Shown one piece after another: positions 11,241 through 22,692 of a stretch of DNA of 64,000 nucleotides. Position 1 is the first letter of the stretch. Every line of letters starts with the position of its first letter. Location of the stretch: positions 2,603,058-2,667,057 of the forward strand of contig JANUWF010002421.1 in NCBI GenBank assembly GCA_026120185.1, read 5' to 3'. This DNA is from Voacanga thouarsii. Its lineage: Eukaryota > Streptophyta > Magnoliopsida > Gentianales > Apocynaceae. The notes under the pieces are model-generated. The model had not been told where the DNA came from, did not search any database, and saw only the letters and a program-made list of their open reading frames with translations. Both the position numbers and the translations under genes were made by a program.

Positions 11241-11796
11241 ATTTGACCCTGGTGAGGGTCATTGGGCGGCTCTAAAGAACATCTTTAAGTACTTACGAAG
11301 GACTAAGGATATGTTCTTAGTATATGGAAAAGGTGATTTGAAAATAAATGGGTATACTGGTGCTAGTTTTCAATCTGACAAAGATGATTTCAAATCACAA
11401 TCCAGCTACGTGTTTACGTTGTGTGGAGGGGCAATAAATTGGAAAATTTCCAAACAATAGACTATTTCCGACTCTACGATAGAAGCTAAGTACATAGCTG
11501 CTTCTGAAGCAGCTAAGGAGGCTGTTTGGATCAAGATATTCATGACGGAACTAGGTGTGGTTCCTAGTGTTGTTGGTCCAATAACTTTGTATTGTGGCAA
11601 CAACAGCGCCATTACACAAGCAAAGGAGCCGCGGTCTCACCAACGATCCAAAAATGTACTGCGACGCTATCATCTGATCCGGGAGATCATAGATTGGAAT
11701 GATGCAAAGATAGAGAGAGTTCCCACAGATAAGAACATAGCTGACCCGCTTACGAAAGCCCTATCCCAAAAGAAACATGATTGTCATGTTGAGTAA
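11241..11796 (+). pseudogene. RNase H of E2 (one internal stop)
   Basis: C-terminal RNase H domain of copia Pol that would degrade the RNA template. Visible: GYTGASFQSDKDDFKS (the second active-site region usually reads D-[AS]-D; here TGAS, so the first Asp appears lost), SDSTIEAKYIAASEAAKEAVW, LYCGNNSAI, RRYHLIRE and NIADPLTKAL. A TAG at 11458-11460 interrupts it and the natural end is TAA at 11794-11796. The polypurine tract and 3' LTR follow. Confidence 0.88.
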
Positions 11797-11830
11797 TTCG
11801 GTAATAGATACATGAATGATTGAGTCTAGT

Positions 11831-11843
11831 GCAATTGGGAGCT
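11831..11843 (+). other. Polypurine tract of E2
   Basis: GCAATTGGGAGCT directly before the 3' LTR start (TGTTAG at 11844). It is weaker than the AGTGGGAGAT tract of E4 but in the correct place to prime plus-strand synthesis. Confidence 0.6.
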
Positions 11844-13554
11844 TGTTAGTGTTGTGCCCTAGAGATAATCATTTGTACATTATATAGACACATTTTGTTT
11901 TAATAAAAGGCATTATTTATCTTACATTTTCTTTTATTTATTTTAAGTAATATAACTGTTTGATAAAGTCCCTAGTACTACACTGTGTTAAGGAAATCAT
12001 GATATGAGATTCCTACTGCATTGGATGGTGTTAGTACTTAAATAGTCCTTAGTCATAGTATTAATGAGACAGGACATCATTAATGCGTCAAGACTAGCAT
12101 GTGTTAGACTTCTTGATTTGATCAGGCGGTAGTTCTCATAACTGTGAGTGTTGAGATACTCAAAGTTAACACATAGACACTTGTTAATGGAACACGTTCA
12201 TTGGATGACCTAGCTTTGAGATAATCACATGGATAACTATTTAGTGCCAATGATATAATCTCAATAAAGCAAACATGCAAGTATCCCTAGACTTGAGATC
12301 TCCAAGGTACTTTACTTGCTGAGCTTTGTACTTTGATTCCAATCTCGGGAGCTCGATTGAGGGCCGCCTATGGATGGATATTGGGTATATTGTGAGGTAA
12401 ACGAAAGTAGTTGAGAGGGTTAATAAAGGATTATCACTCATAATAGTAGGGGCGAATATCTCACAGCCACTTGTAGGAATTACTACACGAGAAGTCCTTA
12501 GCCAAGGTAATTGTGTATTGGAAATAGTTCCAATTAATACACATCTAGAGTAGTGGGTTCCTGGTACAAGTACTATTGTATTCGGGCAAGAATTATTTCT
12601 GGAGGGAGTTGTCACTAATTTGGTACTCCAAACCGAATAAGATATTGTATGGTGAAATGAGTTAATTGCGATGAAGTTTGTTATTGAAGGGTTCATGTCA
12701 AGCTACTTGACTTCCTGGACTCTTAGGTGGTCATGATGTGTTGCTAGATACTACTCATGAACTGGGAATATGGATTTATTAATTGATGAATTACTAAACC
12801 AATCCTGATTAGAATTAATAGGAGTAATTCTAATTAATTATAGATTATTAATCTCAAAGACGTTTGGATTAATTCATGTTTGCTACCAATTGACTGGGAA
12901 ACCTAATAGGTCACACACAATAGAGGATTATATGCTCTAGATATTATTTGATAACATAGTGGGGTTAATTGAGAGAAAGAGAAGTTGTTGTGAACAAATT
13001 ATAATTAGTTATAATTTGTGGTCCAAGTTGTAATTGTGAGAACTTGATGTTTCCCATTATAATTAGGGAATTCTAATAGGATTAGAATTCTCAGTTTTAG
13101 TAGGATATTTCGGTTATATATATGATATAATCGAAACCCTAGCTGAGGTTTGAATTAATAAACACACAAAACAATAGCCACGAACATTCTCTCATCTCTC
13201 TATCTCTCTCGATTTGATATTGATTAAAGAACCCTAGCTGCCACCTTTTTCCGCTAGCACAGAAAATTTTGGTGCTTGAGTATTCCTCTGTGTGGATCAC
13301 TGTTAGAGATAATCACACACTGTGATTATAGTGGTTAGACGTTCAACTCACGTGGAGGTTGATCACGAGGATTGCTGGATCGCGCCTCAACTTGAAGAAG
13401 AATTTTTTTTGTTCTTCGGACGATCACCCAAAGGTAAAAGCTGTTACCTTTACTCTCTTTATATCTTGTTTTCCACATATAGATGGGTCCTGGGATGGTA
13501 TCTCGTTTTATTTTCCGTTGCGCCGTATACGATACGAGCCTGAGATACCCAACA
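11844..13554 (+). repeat. 3' LTR of E2
   Basis: 1711 bp, TGTTAGTGTTGTGCCC to GAGATACCCAACA, nearly collinear with the 5' copy. It is followed by CATTG, one base different from the TATTG before the 5' LTR. The 151-codon antisense frame at 12241-12696 is broken in the 5' LTR and is not treated as a gene. Confidence 0.92.
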
Positions 13555-14228
13555 CATTGATGTTATTAAAAGATAGGGATTCATAACTTCAGAGAGTGTG
13601 GACTTCCTCATTAGTAATCCTTAGTCTTGCTAGATTGGTACACTAATGATCTTAAGTGTTTATTTGGATGTTAGTATATTTTCAAGAATTTTGTCCAAAA
13701 TACATTTCTTTACTCCTCATCCTGCTTATTGATGCTCTCTAGGTTAATCTTGTGTAAAGTTGTATTTGTTTTGTAGTTTCTTAATGTAATTATTTCATCT
13801 ATTTAATTGGTGAATTAAACAATAGGAATAAAAGTAAGTATATGCGCTTGATCTTTAATGATCGATATTCGTTAATTCCCTATACTATACTTTGCAATAA
13901 GTATACTCATCCTAAATGTGTGGTTTTGGCAGTTAATATTTTAATTTAAAACATGATAAATTGTGGGTTTGAAAAAAAAATGATTTTTATTATACTCAAA
14001 ATTCGCCCATCATGCACCAACAAATTTAAAATTCTACCACCTAAAATATTTAGTATTTAGGCAAGTAAGGTGTCAATCCCCTAAGGAACTCAAAAGAAGT
14101 ATACTTTTATATTCTATTCATCTTAAAATCTTATGAATGAACTCTTAAATAATTAATTTGAATGAATTTTTATGATGACTTAAACATAAAACAAATAGGA
14201 GGGTGAGGAAATAAATAAGAAACTACCT
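13555..14228. repeat. Continuation of the LARD-like sequence right of E2
   Basis: This continues the text interrupted by E2. It contains a poly-A-like run, then TTCGCCCATCATGCACCAACA at about 13998-14018 and GGTGTCAATCCCCTAAGGAACTC near 14070, motifs reminiscent of LARD/Tat-type non-coding retroelements. No coding frame. The assignment is by general resemblance only. Confidence 0.35.
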
Positions 14229-15290
14229 AATCTAAAACATACCAGAAATAGGAAAATAACAAAAGAAGAAAACAAATCCCAGTCCGTTAATTTGGAAACC
14301 AACTTGTCTTAGAGAAAATGTTTTGATATTAAATTAGGAAACCTATCTTATATTAGATTATCTTAGAGCAATTGGTTTCTGGAACTTGCCTTAACGACTT
14401 ATATTCCTATCCTTACAAAAGTGAACTAACCTTTTATTTAATGCCTAAGTTAAAATCCTTAGTCTAATTCATATTCTAATCTAACTTGATTAATTTTTTC
14501 TTAATGAATCTAATACATTGAATTAATCAATGTCTTAGATTAAAATAAGATTGACTCAGAAAGCATCACTAGTATCAGATTATATACCCAATGAACCTAA
14601 AAAATATGCAACTTGAATATTACATAATTCCCTATTAACTTAATGAAATTAGTTAACTTCGATACCTAACTAATTCAATAGATGCTACTACAAAGAAAAT
14701 TAATCTAAGATCAACTATCGTTAAGCAATCAAAGATTAGTAATCTATACCCAGTAATCTAAAACATACAAGAAATAAGAAACTACCAAAAGAAGAAAACA
14801 AATCAAAGTCCATTAATTAGGAAACTAATTTATCTTAGGAACATGCTTTGACATCAAATTAGGAAACATATCATATATTGGATTATCTTAGAGCAATTGA
14901 TTTTTGGAACCTGTCTTAACGACTTAAATTCCTATTCTTGCTAAAGTGAACTAACCCTTACTTAATGCCTAAGTTAAAATCCCTAATTCGATTCGTAATC
15001 TAATCTCACTTGGTTTCTTTTTTTTTTTTTTTTAGCAAATCTAATACATTGAATCAATCAATCTTAGATTAAAAACAAGATTGACACAAAATACATTACC
15101 AATATCAAATTACATATCTAATTAATCTCGAAAATATGCAAATTAAACAATATACTATTCCCTGTCAATTTAATCAAGCCAATTAACTTTGAAACCCAAC
15201 TAAGTCAATAGATGCTACTACATAGAAAATTAATCTAAGATCAACTATCTTTAATCAATCGAATATCAATAATCCTGATTTTACAATTAT
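14229..15290. repeat. Two-copy tandem duplication, unit about 526 bp
   Basis: Copy 1 (about 14229-14754) and copy 2 (about 14755-15290) are direct repeats. Both start with CTAATCTAAAACATAC or a near variant. Both then show AAAAGAAGAAAACAAATC, TTATCTTAGAGCAATTG, TTAACGACTTA, ATGCCTAAGTTAAAATCC, AATAGATGCTACTAC and AATTAATCTAAGATCAACTA in the same order. Copy 2 has gained a poly-T run near 15017. Divergence is clear but moderate. No coding frame is conserved. Confidence 0.8.
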
Positions 15291-15329
15291 GCTATATCAA
15301 CTATGTGAGGCCTAAACATAAGAGAACTC

Positions 15330-17139
15330 TGAAGGCTTAAAGGGGAAAACAAAGCACGCAACGGAAGCAAAAATTGAACAAATTGAAGAACAAGAAAAAT
15401 CTCGAACGGAGTCGGCACTGGTTCCGGTAGCCTCAATCAGCGCCGGTCCCACTCTGTACGGATTTTGAGGTAAAAAACTTAACTTTTTCTTCTTGTTCTC
15501 AAGGTTGGCTGGACCGGAATGTGTAGAACTGGGGTAGGTGTGCTGGTGGAAACCTCTGGTGCGATTCCTGCAAGCCTCCTACTCTGTCTATGCATGTAGA
15601 TAAACGCCAATCTCTCGATCTTCCAGTATATGGCCTGCCTAATCCCGTTTGGTGAACAACTTACAGGACTAAAGAATATATTTTCGAGAAAGAGAGAGAG
15701 AGAGAGAGGGCTGTGTCGTTCTTTTTCCACTAAAGAAGAAGCAGTCCCAAAAAATAATGTACTTCTCTATTTTCCTGTTTAACCTAAATAAAAATTCTAG
15801 GTTAAACTGGATTGACCCATTGAACTCTTAGTTTAGCCTTTTGGACTAAATTAATTATTCTAATTAGAACTAAATAAATGGCCCAATAAATAATTAATTT
15901 TTCAGCCCAAATAAACTAGTCCAATTAACAAACCTATATTAGTTTAGTCCCAGGTCAATCTTTAATTATTCAAACTGGGCCAAAGCCCTGAACAATTAAT
16001 TAACCCACCAAACTAATTTAATTAATTCTTTTTTTTCCGTAGACCTTTATTTTATTTTAGCCCAATACATAAAATCAGAGTATTTAAATAAAATAAATTC
16101 TATTTAATTTAATTTAAGACTAATTCCTTAGCCCGTATTTAATTAGGACTCACGGTCTATACTGGGGACCAAAAGACACACCGTATTGGCTACTAAAATG
16201 ACCAAAATATCTTTGTCATATAAATATCTATCTTTTGTATTTTAAATATTTCCTAATATCATCATAAGAAAATATTAATCCCAAGGATAATGTTGCATTA
16301 ATAAAGTCTCCGACCTACAGGTGTAATGACTAAAATACCCCTTTATACATCGTTGTACATTTAGAAAGGAAGAAATGTCCTAACACCTCTCTAAATGACA
16401 TCTACTATCCTTAGACTTCTAGTCCAATGATCCACGACTTCCTAGATTGTTTCCACTTTCCAAGGAAGCTACCCTAAAGCAAACATCCAAGTTATGTTTC
16501 CCAGGGCCCTGGATATTTAGATCATTCAAATAACCACAAGGGGTGATATAGTATAGAAACTATCTTGTATAAGTTTATCTTAACTGACTAGTCACACATA
16601 CTCAACATACGAGTATATTAGTCCTACGATAGAACCTCAACTATAGCATATCAAAGTACATGCTTCTAGCTTCGTCAGACCACCAACTCATAGTCAAGTC
16701 GTAGAGTATTAGTCTACACTATAGTAGTAGTAGTCTAGGTTTCTACGATATAGTACTTTAAGAAACCACTACTATATGTTCTGTTTTACGTATTTAAAAT
16801 ACGCTTATGTCATAAAGTGAGTAGACTACTCACTGGCTAAAGGTAAGTCATTCCCCATTTGGAATTCATGACATAATAACCTAGACATGATGAGATTTCC
16901 ATTCTCATCAATCGATTCAGAACGAACGTTTATGTGTTAAGTAACTCGAGATCCATATCTTACTGTGAAAGACCACTATTCACATGGACCGCTTACTTAA
17001 ACATAATGGGTCTTTTCCAAACGAAATTGTGCACAAATTAAAATGTAAATTCACAAACAATTTCTGAAAATAAATTCTTTTATTAAAACATTTGATATTT
17101 ACATCAGAAATCAAGTCTAAAAGGGCATATTTCCCAACA
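15330..17139 (-). repeat. 3' LTR of E3
   Basis: On the minus strand it begins TGTTGGGAAATATGCCC (17139) and ends with CTTCA (15330); 1810 bp. It matches the split right LTR throughout. A (GA)n run at 15690-15708 and a GC-rich patch at 15410-15460 are notable; the right LTR lacks roughly 28 bases of that patch. The 83-codon frame at 15479-15730 is inside the LTR and not considered a gene. Confidence 0.92.
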
Positions 17140-17151
17140 ATCTCCCACTTG
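17140..17151 (-). other. Polypurine tract of E3
   Basis: On the minus strand CAAGTGGGAGAT immediately before the LTR start TGTTGGG; the standard copia PPT. Confidence 0.85.
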
Positions 17152-17161
17152 CAGTCTAAGA

Positions 17162-17720
17162 CTAAGTAAGTCTGTAGGTGCCCATCCCTATGGCATCTAA
17201 GTGTCTCTTGAAGACTCTCTCAGCCAAAGGCTTGGTGAATGAATCTGCTAGATTGTTCTCTGAGGCAATCTGTTCCACCACGACTTCCTGTCTCTGGATG
17301 AAATCTTGGATCAAGTGGTTCTTCCTCTCAATGTGCTTCCTCTTCTTGTGGTTCCTGGGTTTTTTAGATTGCAATACTACTCCAGTGTTATCGCAATACA
17401 TCACTATCGGCCTGTCCATGTGTGGCACGACTCTAAATTCTAAAAGAAACTTCTGGAGCCAGACTGCTTCCTTAGATGCCTCCGAAGCTGCCACACACTC
17501 AGCTTCCATTGTCGAGTCAGCAATGCAAGATTGCTTGATACTCCTCCATGAATTGGCTCTCCAGACAAGGTGAAGACATATCCATTAGTGGGTTTTCTCT
17601 CATCCTTATCTACTTGGAAGTCTGAGTCTGTGTATCCTATAGGAACCAAGTCATCAGCCCTGTAAACCAATATATAATCTCTCGTTCCGTTGAGTCACTT
17701 GAGAATATGTTTTACAGCTT
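17162..17720 (-). pseudogene. RNase H of E3 (frameshifted)
   Basis: RNase H of copia Pol. The N-terminal part lies in one frame with GYTDSDFQVDKDERKPTNGYV (first Asp pair TDSD intact). A frameshift between about 17510 and 17560 moves the rest into the next frame: MEAECVAASEASKEAVWLQKF, MYCDNTGVVLQSK and NLADSFTKPLAE, ending at the stop at 17162. The domain is complete in content. The stop sits 10 bases before the PPT. Confidence 0.85.
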
Positions 17721-18740
17721 GTCAATGAACCTCCCTAGGGTTTGACTCATATCTGATAACCGAGCCTACAGCGAAGCAGATATCTGGCCTAGTACACAGC
17801 ATGATGTACATGAGATTGCTCACAGCTGAAGCGTAGGGAATCCTATTCATTCTGTCCTTTTCTTCTTGAGACTTAGGACAGTCCCTTGAAAAAAAAGACA
17901 ACCCATGTCTACAAGGAATTAGTACTCCCTTGCATGAGTCCATGATGTACTTGGCCAGCATCTTGTCCATATATGCCCCTTGGGATAATCCTAACATTCT
18001 CTACTTCCTATTTCTAAAAAGCCTAATCCTGAGAATGTAGCTGGCTTCTCCCAAGTCCTTTATACTGAATTGACTAGATAGCTAAACCTTTGTAGATGAC
18101 AATGACCCTACATCATTTCCAATGAGTAGAATGTCATCTACATATAAGACAAGAAAAACCACATTAATGCCTTCAAGTTTCCTGTACACGCATGATTCAT
18201 CCTCATTTTGAATAAAATCACAAGACTTTACTGTCTCATCAAAACGAATGTTCCATGTTCTCGATGCTTACTTAAGTCCATAAATGAACCTCTTAAGCTT
18301 GCAAACCATATGTTCTTAGCCTTTAGCAATAAAGCCTTCCGATTAGAAGATATAGATGTCTACGCTAAGATGACCATTTAAAAATGTTGTCTTGACATTC
18401 ACTTGCCATATCTCGTAGTCATAATGACATGCGATGGCAAGGAGGATACGGATGGGCTTAAGCATGGCTACCGGGGAAAAGGTCTCCTCATAATCAATTC
18501 CCTCTTTCTGAGTATACCTTTTCGCCACAAACTTAGCCTTGAAGGTTTCCACCTTCCCATCCATTTCCCTATTCCTCTTGTATACTCACTTATACCCAAT
18601 GGGTTTTATCCCTTCAGGTGAAGCTACAAGATCCCAAACCTAATTGAAGTACATAAACTCAATCTTGGTTTTCATTGCTTCATGCAATAGATTTACATCG
18701 GCATCAGCAATAGCTTCCTCATATCTAGTGGGGTCTTGTT
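17721..18740 (-). pseudogene. Reverse transcriptase of E3 (multiple stops)
   Basis: Minus-strand blocks in order: IKPIG, FSPVAMLKPIRILLAIACHY, VNVKTTFLNGHLSVDIY, FIYGLK followed by a stop and ASRTWN, YVDD at 18133-18144 with ILLIGND, FSIKDLGEASYIL, PYASAVSNLMYIMLCTRPDI. The catalytic YVDD is intact, but the upstream Asp of the VDVK-type block is Asn (VNVK). At least seven in-frame stops are visible, several where the family has Gln or Trp. Confidence 0.87.
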
Positions 18741-18999
18741 CTTGATGGTCAGAGACTAGCTCGAAAGCTTTTCCAGTCCACCTCTCTGGAACCCTAGACA
18801 CTCTCCCACTACTACGGGGCTCTATTTGTATAGGCTCTTGAGGCTGTGCCTCTTCTTATTCCACAATCGGGTCAGAAGAAGTTGATTTTGAAGATAACTT
18901 CTCCTCAAGTTCCAACATAGTTGAACCTTTTATGGAAGTACTCTAATCATCCTCTAAGTATCTAGCATTGGTACTTACTAGTACTTTCTACTCCTTAGG

Positions 19000-20080
19000 A
19001 TGATAAAAATAACTACCTTTTGTTCCTTTTGGATACTTAACAAAATAGCATAATTCTGATCTTGGTTTCAACTTGTCTCCCTTGACCAGTACATAAGCTG
19101 GACAATCTCATATCCTGAGATGATTCAGACTTGGCTTACATCCAGTCCACATCTCATAGAGAGTCCTAGGTACTGACTTGGAAAGCACTAAGTTCAGAAT
19201 GTATACCGCTGTTTCCAAGGCATATCCCCAAAAAGACACTGGAAGAATAGCATGAGACATCATGCTTCGGACCATTTTCATCAATGTCCTGTTCCTTCTC
19301 CCAGCTACTCTGTTCTACTGGGGTGTCCCCGGCGCAGAGAGTTGGAATACTATCTCATGATGTACCATGTAGTCCTTAAATTCACCAAAGAGGTACTCTC
19401 CACCATGATCCGATCGTAAGGTCTTGATTAATTTACCTGTTTGACGCCCTACTTCAGCCTTAAACTCTTTAAACTTGTCAAAAGAGTCAGACTTACATCT
19501 CATCAAGTAAATGTAACCAAACCTTGTATAATCATCCATGAAAGTGATAAAGTACTTAAAACCCCCTCTAGCTGGTGTAGACAAAGGACCACACACATCA
19601 GTGTGAACAAGACCTAATACTTTCTTGGCTCTATCCGCCTTAGGGGTAAATAACCTTTTGGTCATCTTTTCCATTAGGCAGGATTCACATTAAGGCCAAT
19701 TTTTCAATCTCAATGAGCCCAAAGGCCCATCATGGATTAACCTTTGAATCTTGCTTGAGTTGATATGACCCAACCTTAGATGCCAAAGATATGAGTCATT
19801 GACATTAGTCTTTCTCTTTCTTATTAAAGGTTCAGATTGAGCGTTATTTAATTGATTGTTAATAGGGTTTAAGAAGAATAGATTCCCATACATGTGTCCA
19901 GTACATAAAATTTCTCCATCTCTACTAATAGTAATACCAGAATGGAAAGATATAGAATATCCTTGATTTATTAGTTTCGCAACTGAAATCAAATTCTGTC
20001 GAAATTCAGGTACATATAAAATATCCTTTAAAACCACTATTCTATTACAATAAAAAATAAGATCCAGCTCTCCCACTGCA
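19000..20080 (-). pseudogene. Integrase of E3 (catalytic Glu lost)
   Basis: HHCC zinc region: WHLRLGHINSSKIQRL ... CESC. Core: VHTDVCGP (Asp), LRSDHGGEY (Asp), then the block where E2 has SERRNRTL. Here it reads VAGRRNRTL, so the catalytic Glu is Gly (codon at 19300-19302), next to a TAG at an expected Gln. The C-terminal GKGY-type region follows with YFVKYPKGTKGSYFYHPKE and a weakly conserved linker to RT at about 18741-19000. Confidence 0.85.
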
Positions 20081-20082
20081 AG

Positions 20083-20215
20083 GGCCTAGACTTATGCTCC
20101 ATTTCCCACACGTAGCCCATGTTCACGCTTCTTGAGTCTTCTAATCTTTCTAAACCCCTGCAAGGAGTTACAGATGTGATCAGTGGCCCCTGAATTAACA
20201 ATTCAAGTAGAAGTT
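20083..20215 (-). pseudogene. Protease active-site region of E3 (Asp lost)
   Basis: The minus strand reads IVNSGATDHICNSL, where the family has D-S-G. The catalytic Asp codon is AAT (Asn; N-S-G codons at 20188-20196), and the preceding Trp is a TGA stop. In frame with gag and the downstream block RIVVLKDILYVPEFRQNLISV. Confidence 0.75.
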
Positions 20216-21018
20216 GATCTAACCATTGATATAGACTCTAAATAGAAAAAATTACCTATGGGGTTTTTCTTGACTTGAAGATTTGGACACTTCTTTTTCC
20301 AGTGTCCCTTCAGTCCACATTTGAAGCACTTACCCTTGGGTTTATCTTTGAGTTGGGTCTTGGGCTGGGCCGCTACATTTCCTTTCTTTCTTTTGAACTT
20401 TCTGGGCTTAGGCCCAGTTCTAGAGGAAGAAGCCTTAGCAATCATAGCCTTTGATTGTAGCTTCATGACCTTCTCCGTTATCTGGAGTTCCTTCATCAAC
20501 TTAGTTAAACTCATGTTTAACTTGTTCATGTTGTAATTCAGCTTGAACTGAGTAAAGGAATTTGGTAGAGATTCGAGAACCATGTCCACTTGGCTCTTGG
20601 GCTCAATAACAGCCCCTAAGATTTCTGCTTCCTCAAAAACAGCAATCATCTTGAGTATATGCTCTCTGACTGATTCTCCCTCAGCCATCTTAGTATTTAT
20701 AATAGTTCGAAGAGCCTCCTGCCTTGCAAGCCGGCTCTCATCCGCAAACATCATGGCCAATGATTGACTTATATGGTACGCAGAAGTTATGTGCTCATGT
20801 TTTGACTGAAGAATATTAGACATGAAGGCCAACATGTAATAACGAGCCATCTCGTCGGCCTTCTTCCACGCATTCTCAGCCTCTCGCTCCTCAACGGTGG
20901 AACCCTCCCCGATAATAGGGCAGGTTTCATAAAGGACATACTTATACTCTTTCGCTGTGAGTATTATGTCCAGATTCCTCTTCCAGTCCACATAGTTTGG
21001 TCCCATTAGCTTATTCTC
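20203..21018 (-). pseudogene. gag: gag of E3
   Basis: The longest intact piece of E3. From the N-terminus: GPNYVDWKRNLDIILTAKEY, AWKKADEMARYYMLAFMSNI, LESLPNSFTQFKLNYNMNKL, a Lys-rich segment, and an intact CCHC zinc knuckle CFKCGLKGHWKKKC near 20300. About 267 codons are open from the Met at 21006. Conserved residues (ENKL) extend a few codons upstream to a TGA, so the original start lay further upstream. Gag forms the particle and binds RNA through the knuckle. The frame ends in a TGA at an expected Trp at the gag-PR junction. Confidence 0.9.
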
Positions 21019-22678
21019 TCATAGAATAACGACCAATAGACTAAAAGAATCTCCCACCATTTATGAAAAATCAAAAATAAAAGAAAAAGATTTAGTTTGT
21101 GAAAACAAAACAAATTTGTGCACTTTATCAAAACTGACAATAATTAATTTGGCTCTTAGGGAAACTGACATAGCTTCTTGGAAAGATTAACAGTTCCCCA
21201 AGCTAAGTATGTTGACCACCACAAATTAATTTCCCTTCTAAGTAATGATCTAGAAGATAACTCCATCGAGGAGATGGCCATTTTCTCTCATTTTCTATGG
21301 ACATACTTCTCACTATAACCTCCAACGAGGGGCTGGCCAATTATAGTACGTGTTCCGGGTTATTAATTACATCCGTCCATTAGATCTAGATCATTGTGGT
21401 ATTCCCATCCTATATGGGTTCACTCCCATAGCGATGTGAGAGGACCTACGATCTCTAATGAGGATCGTAATAGAACCCGTGGAGCCGTTGGAACCCCTCT
21501 CCCACTCAGTCTTTTAAAACAAGGTTTTTTTGAAAAATATCATTTTGAAAATTTCCATTAAGTTTTCTCTTTAACTCAAAAAAATAAAATATCTAAATCC
21601 ATTAAAATCTCTATGTTAAGGTATATATCATTTGAGAGATTTTTCCATGGATTAATTTTATTTAAGTTAAAAACTTAATGATTTCAAAAAAATTTCAATT
21701 AAAACTTTCTAGAGACTTTGGTCTCAAGTTTATTTGACAAAATAATTTTTCTTGTGCAAAAAATAAAACAAAAATGGCTTTCTATTTTAAACTTATAAAA
21801 ATATCTAAATCCAAAATATTTTCTCTGTCAAGGATTAAATCCTTTGAGAAAATATCTAAGGATTAATTTTTGTTCGAGTTAAAATAACCATTTACTTTGT
21901 AGAAAAATATTTTCTTGTCAAAAATATTCCCAAAGACTTTGGTCTTTGAGAAAACGTGCACATAGGTACTTAAAAATAAATAGCATTCTAGAAAATAGTA
22001 AACATTTTCATGCTTTTCTATTTTTTAAACATAAGTGTCCAGATAATAGAATTAAACAAATTAATTAATTAATTAATGGTCTTGTTTAATCCTAAAATCT
22101 CTTACTAATATTTTTCATGCAAAAATATTCTATGAATATTAACTATTGCAAAAACATTAACTTCATCTGTTATAAACCCAAAAATAAAAAGAAAACACAA
22201 GAAAAATTACAAAAAAATCAAAAAATTTCTTCTTGGTCCACTACACCCGCCGCACAGAACCAAATCTCGTGGCAACTAGCGTGCGGACCGGACTCCAGAC
22301 CCGAGTCGGCGCTAGTTCGGCTGGACTCAGCCGGTGCCAATTTCGGTCTGTCTGAGTTTTCCTTCTGCAATTTTCTTAGGAATTTTCTGTAGCTTTCTTT
22401 TTGTTTTTCTGCAACTTTCTTCCTCCATTGGCTCTCCAATTTCAATACAAATATAATAAAATTAACAAAAACCAACAACCGTCCATACCCATTAATATTG
22501 GGCTTACACGATTTGCTAAGAAAAAACTAGATTACATCTCACCTATACCTCTATCAAAGAGGTTTAACAGAGAATCTATCCATACAAAAAACGGTGAAGG
22601 ATCACAATTTTATCACACATATGGGTCCAGCTTTATTCAACTAGATGTATACTTTCTATATTGTCACAAAACCTTCAT
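21019..22678 (-). other. Untranslated leader of E3
   Basis: About 1.66 kb from PBS to gag without conserved coding sequence, AT-rich except for a GC-rich patch at 22245-22360 containing GTCGGCGCTAG and CCGGTGCC words. The short ORFs at 22117-22685 lie here and are not conserved in E2 or E4. Confidence 0.6.
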
Positions 22679-22690
22679 GCTCTGATACCA
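22679..22690 (-). other. Primer binding site of E3 (tRNA-iMet)
   Basis: Minus strand TGGTATCAGAGC, separated by two bases from the LTR end at 22693. Confidence 0.92.
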
Positions 22691-22692
22691 AT

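Larger units (their letters stand above)
4351..13554 (+). mobile_element. Full-length Ty1/copia retrotransposon E2 (Angela/BARE-like)
   Basis: A complete 9.2 kb element: 5' LTR, iMet PBS, about 1.8 kb leader, single gag-pol frame in the order gag-PR-IN-RT-RNase H, polypurine tract, 3' LTR. The IN-before-RT order makes it copia. Flanking bases are TATTG (4346-4350) and CATTG (13555-13559), a 5 bp target duplication with one mismatch. The LTR start TGTTAGTGTTGTGCCCTAGA and the Gag type place it near Angela/BARE elements. The pol frame has no net frameshift but 12 in-frame stops, and the PR and IN catalytic residues are altered, so it is not autonomous. Confidence 0.9.

Noticed and set aside
12241..12696. 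151-codon antisense frame in the E2 3' LTR
   Set aside because: It is broken in the 5' LTR (4769-5219) and antisense to the element; LTR identity explains the similarity of the pieces.
22117..22685. Two overlapping frames of 91 and 94 codons in the E3 leader
   Set aside because: They run antisense to the element through the leader and have no counterpart in E2 or E4.
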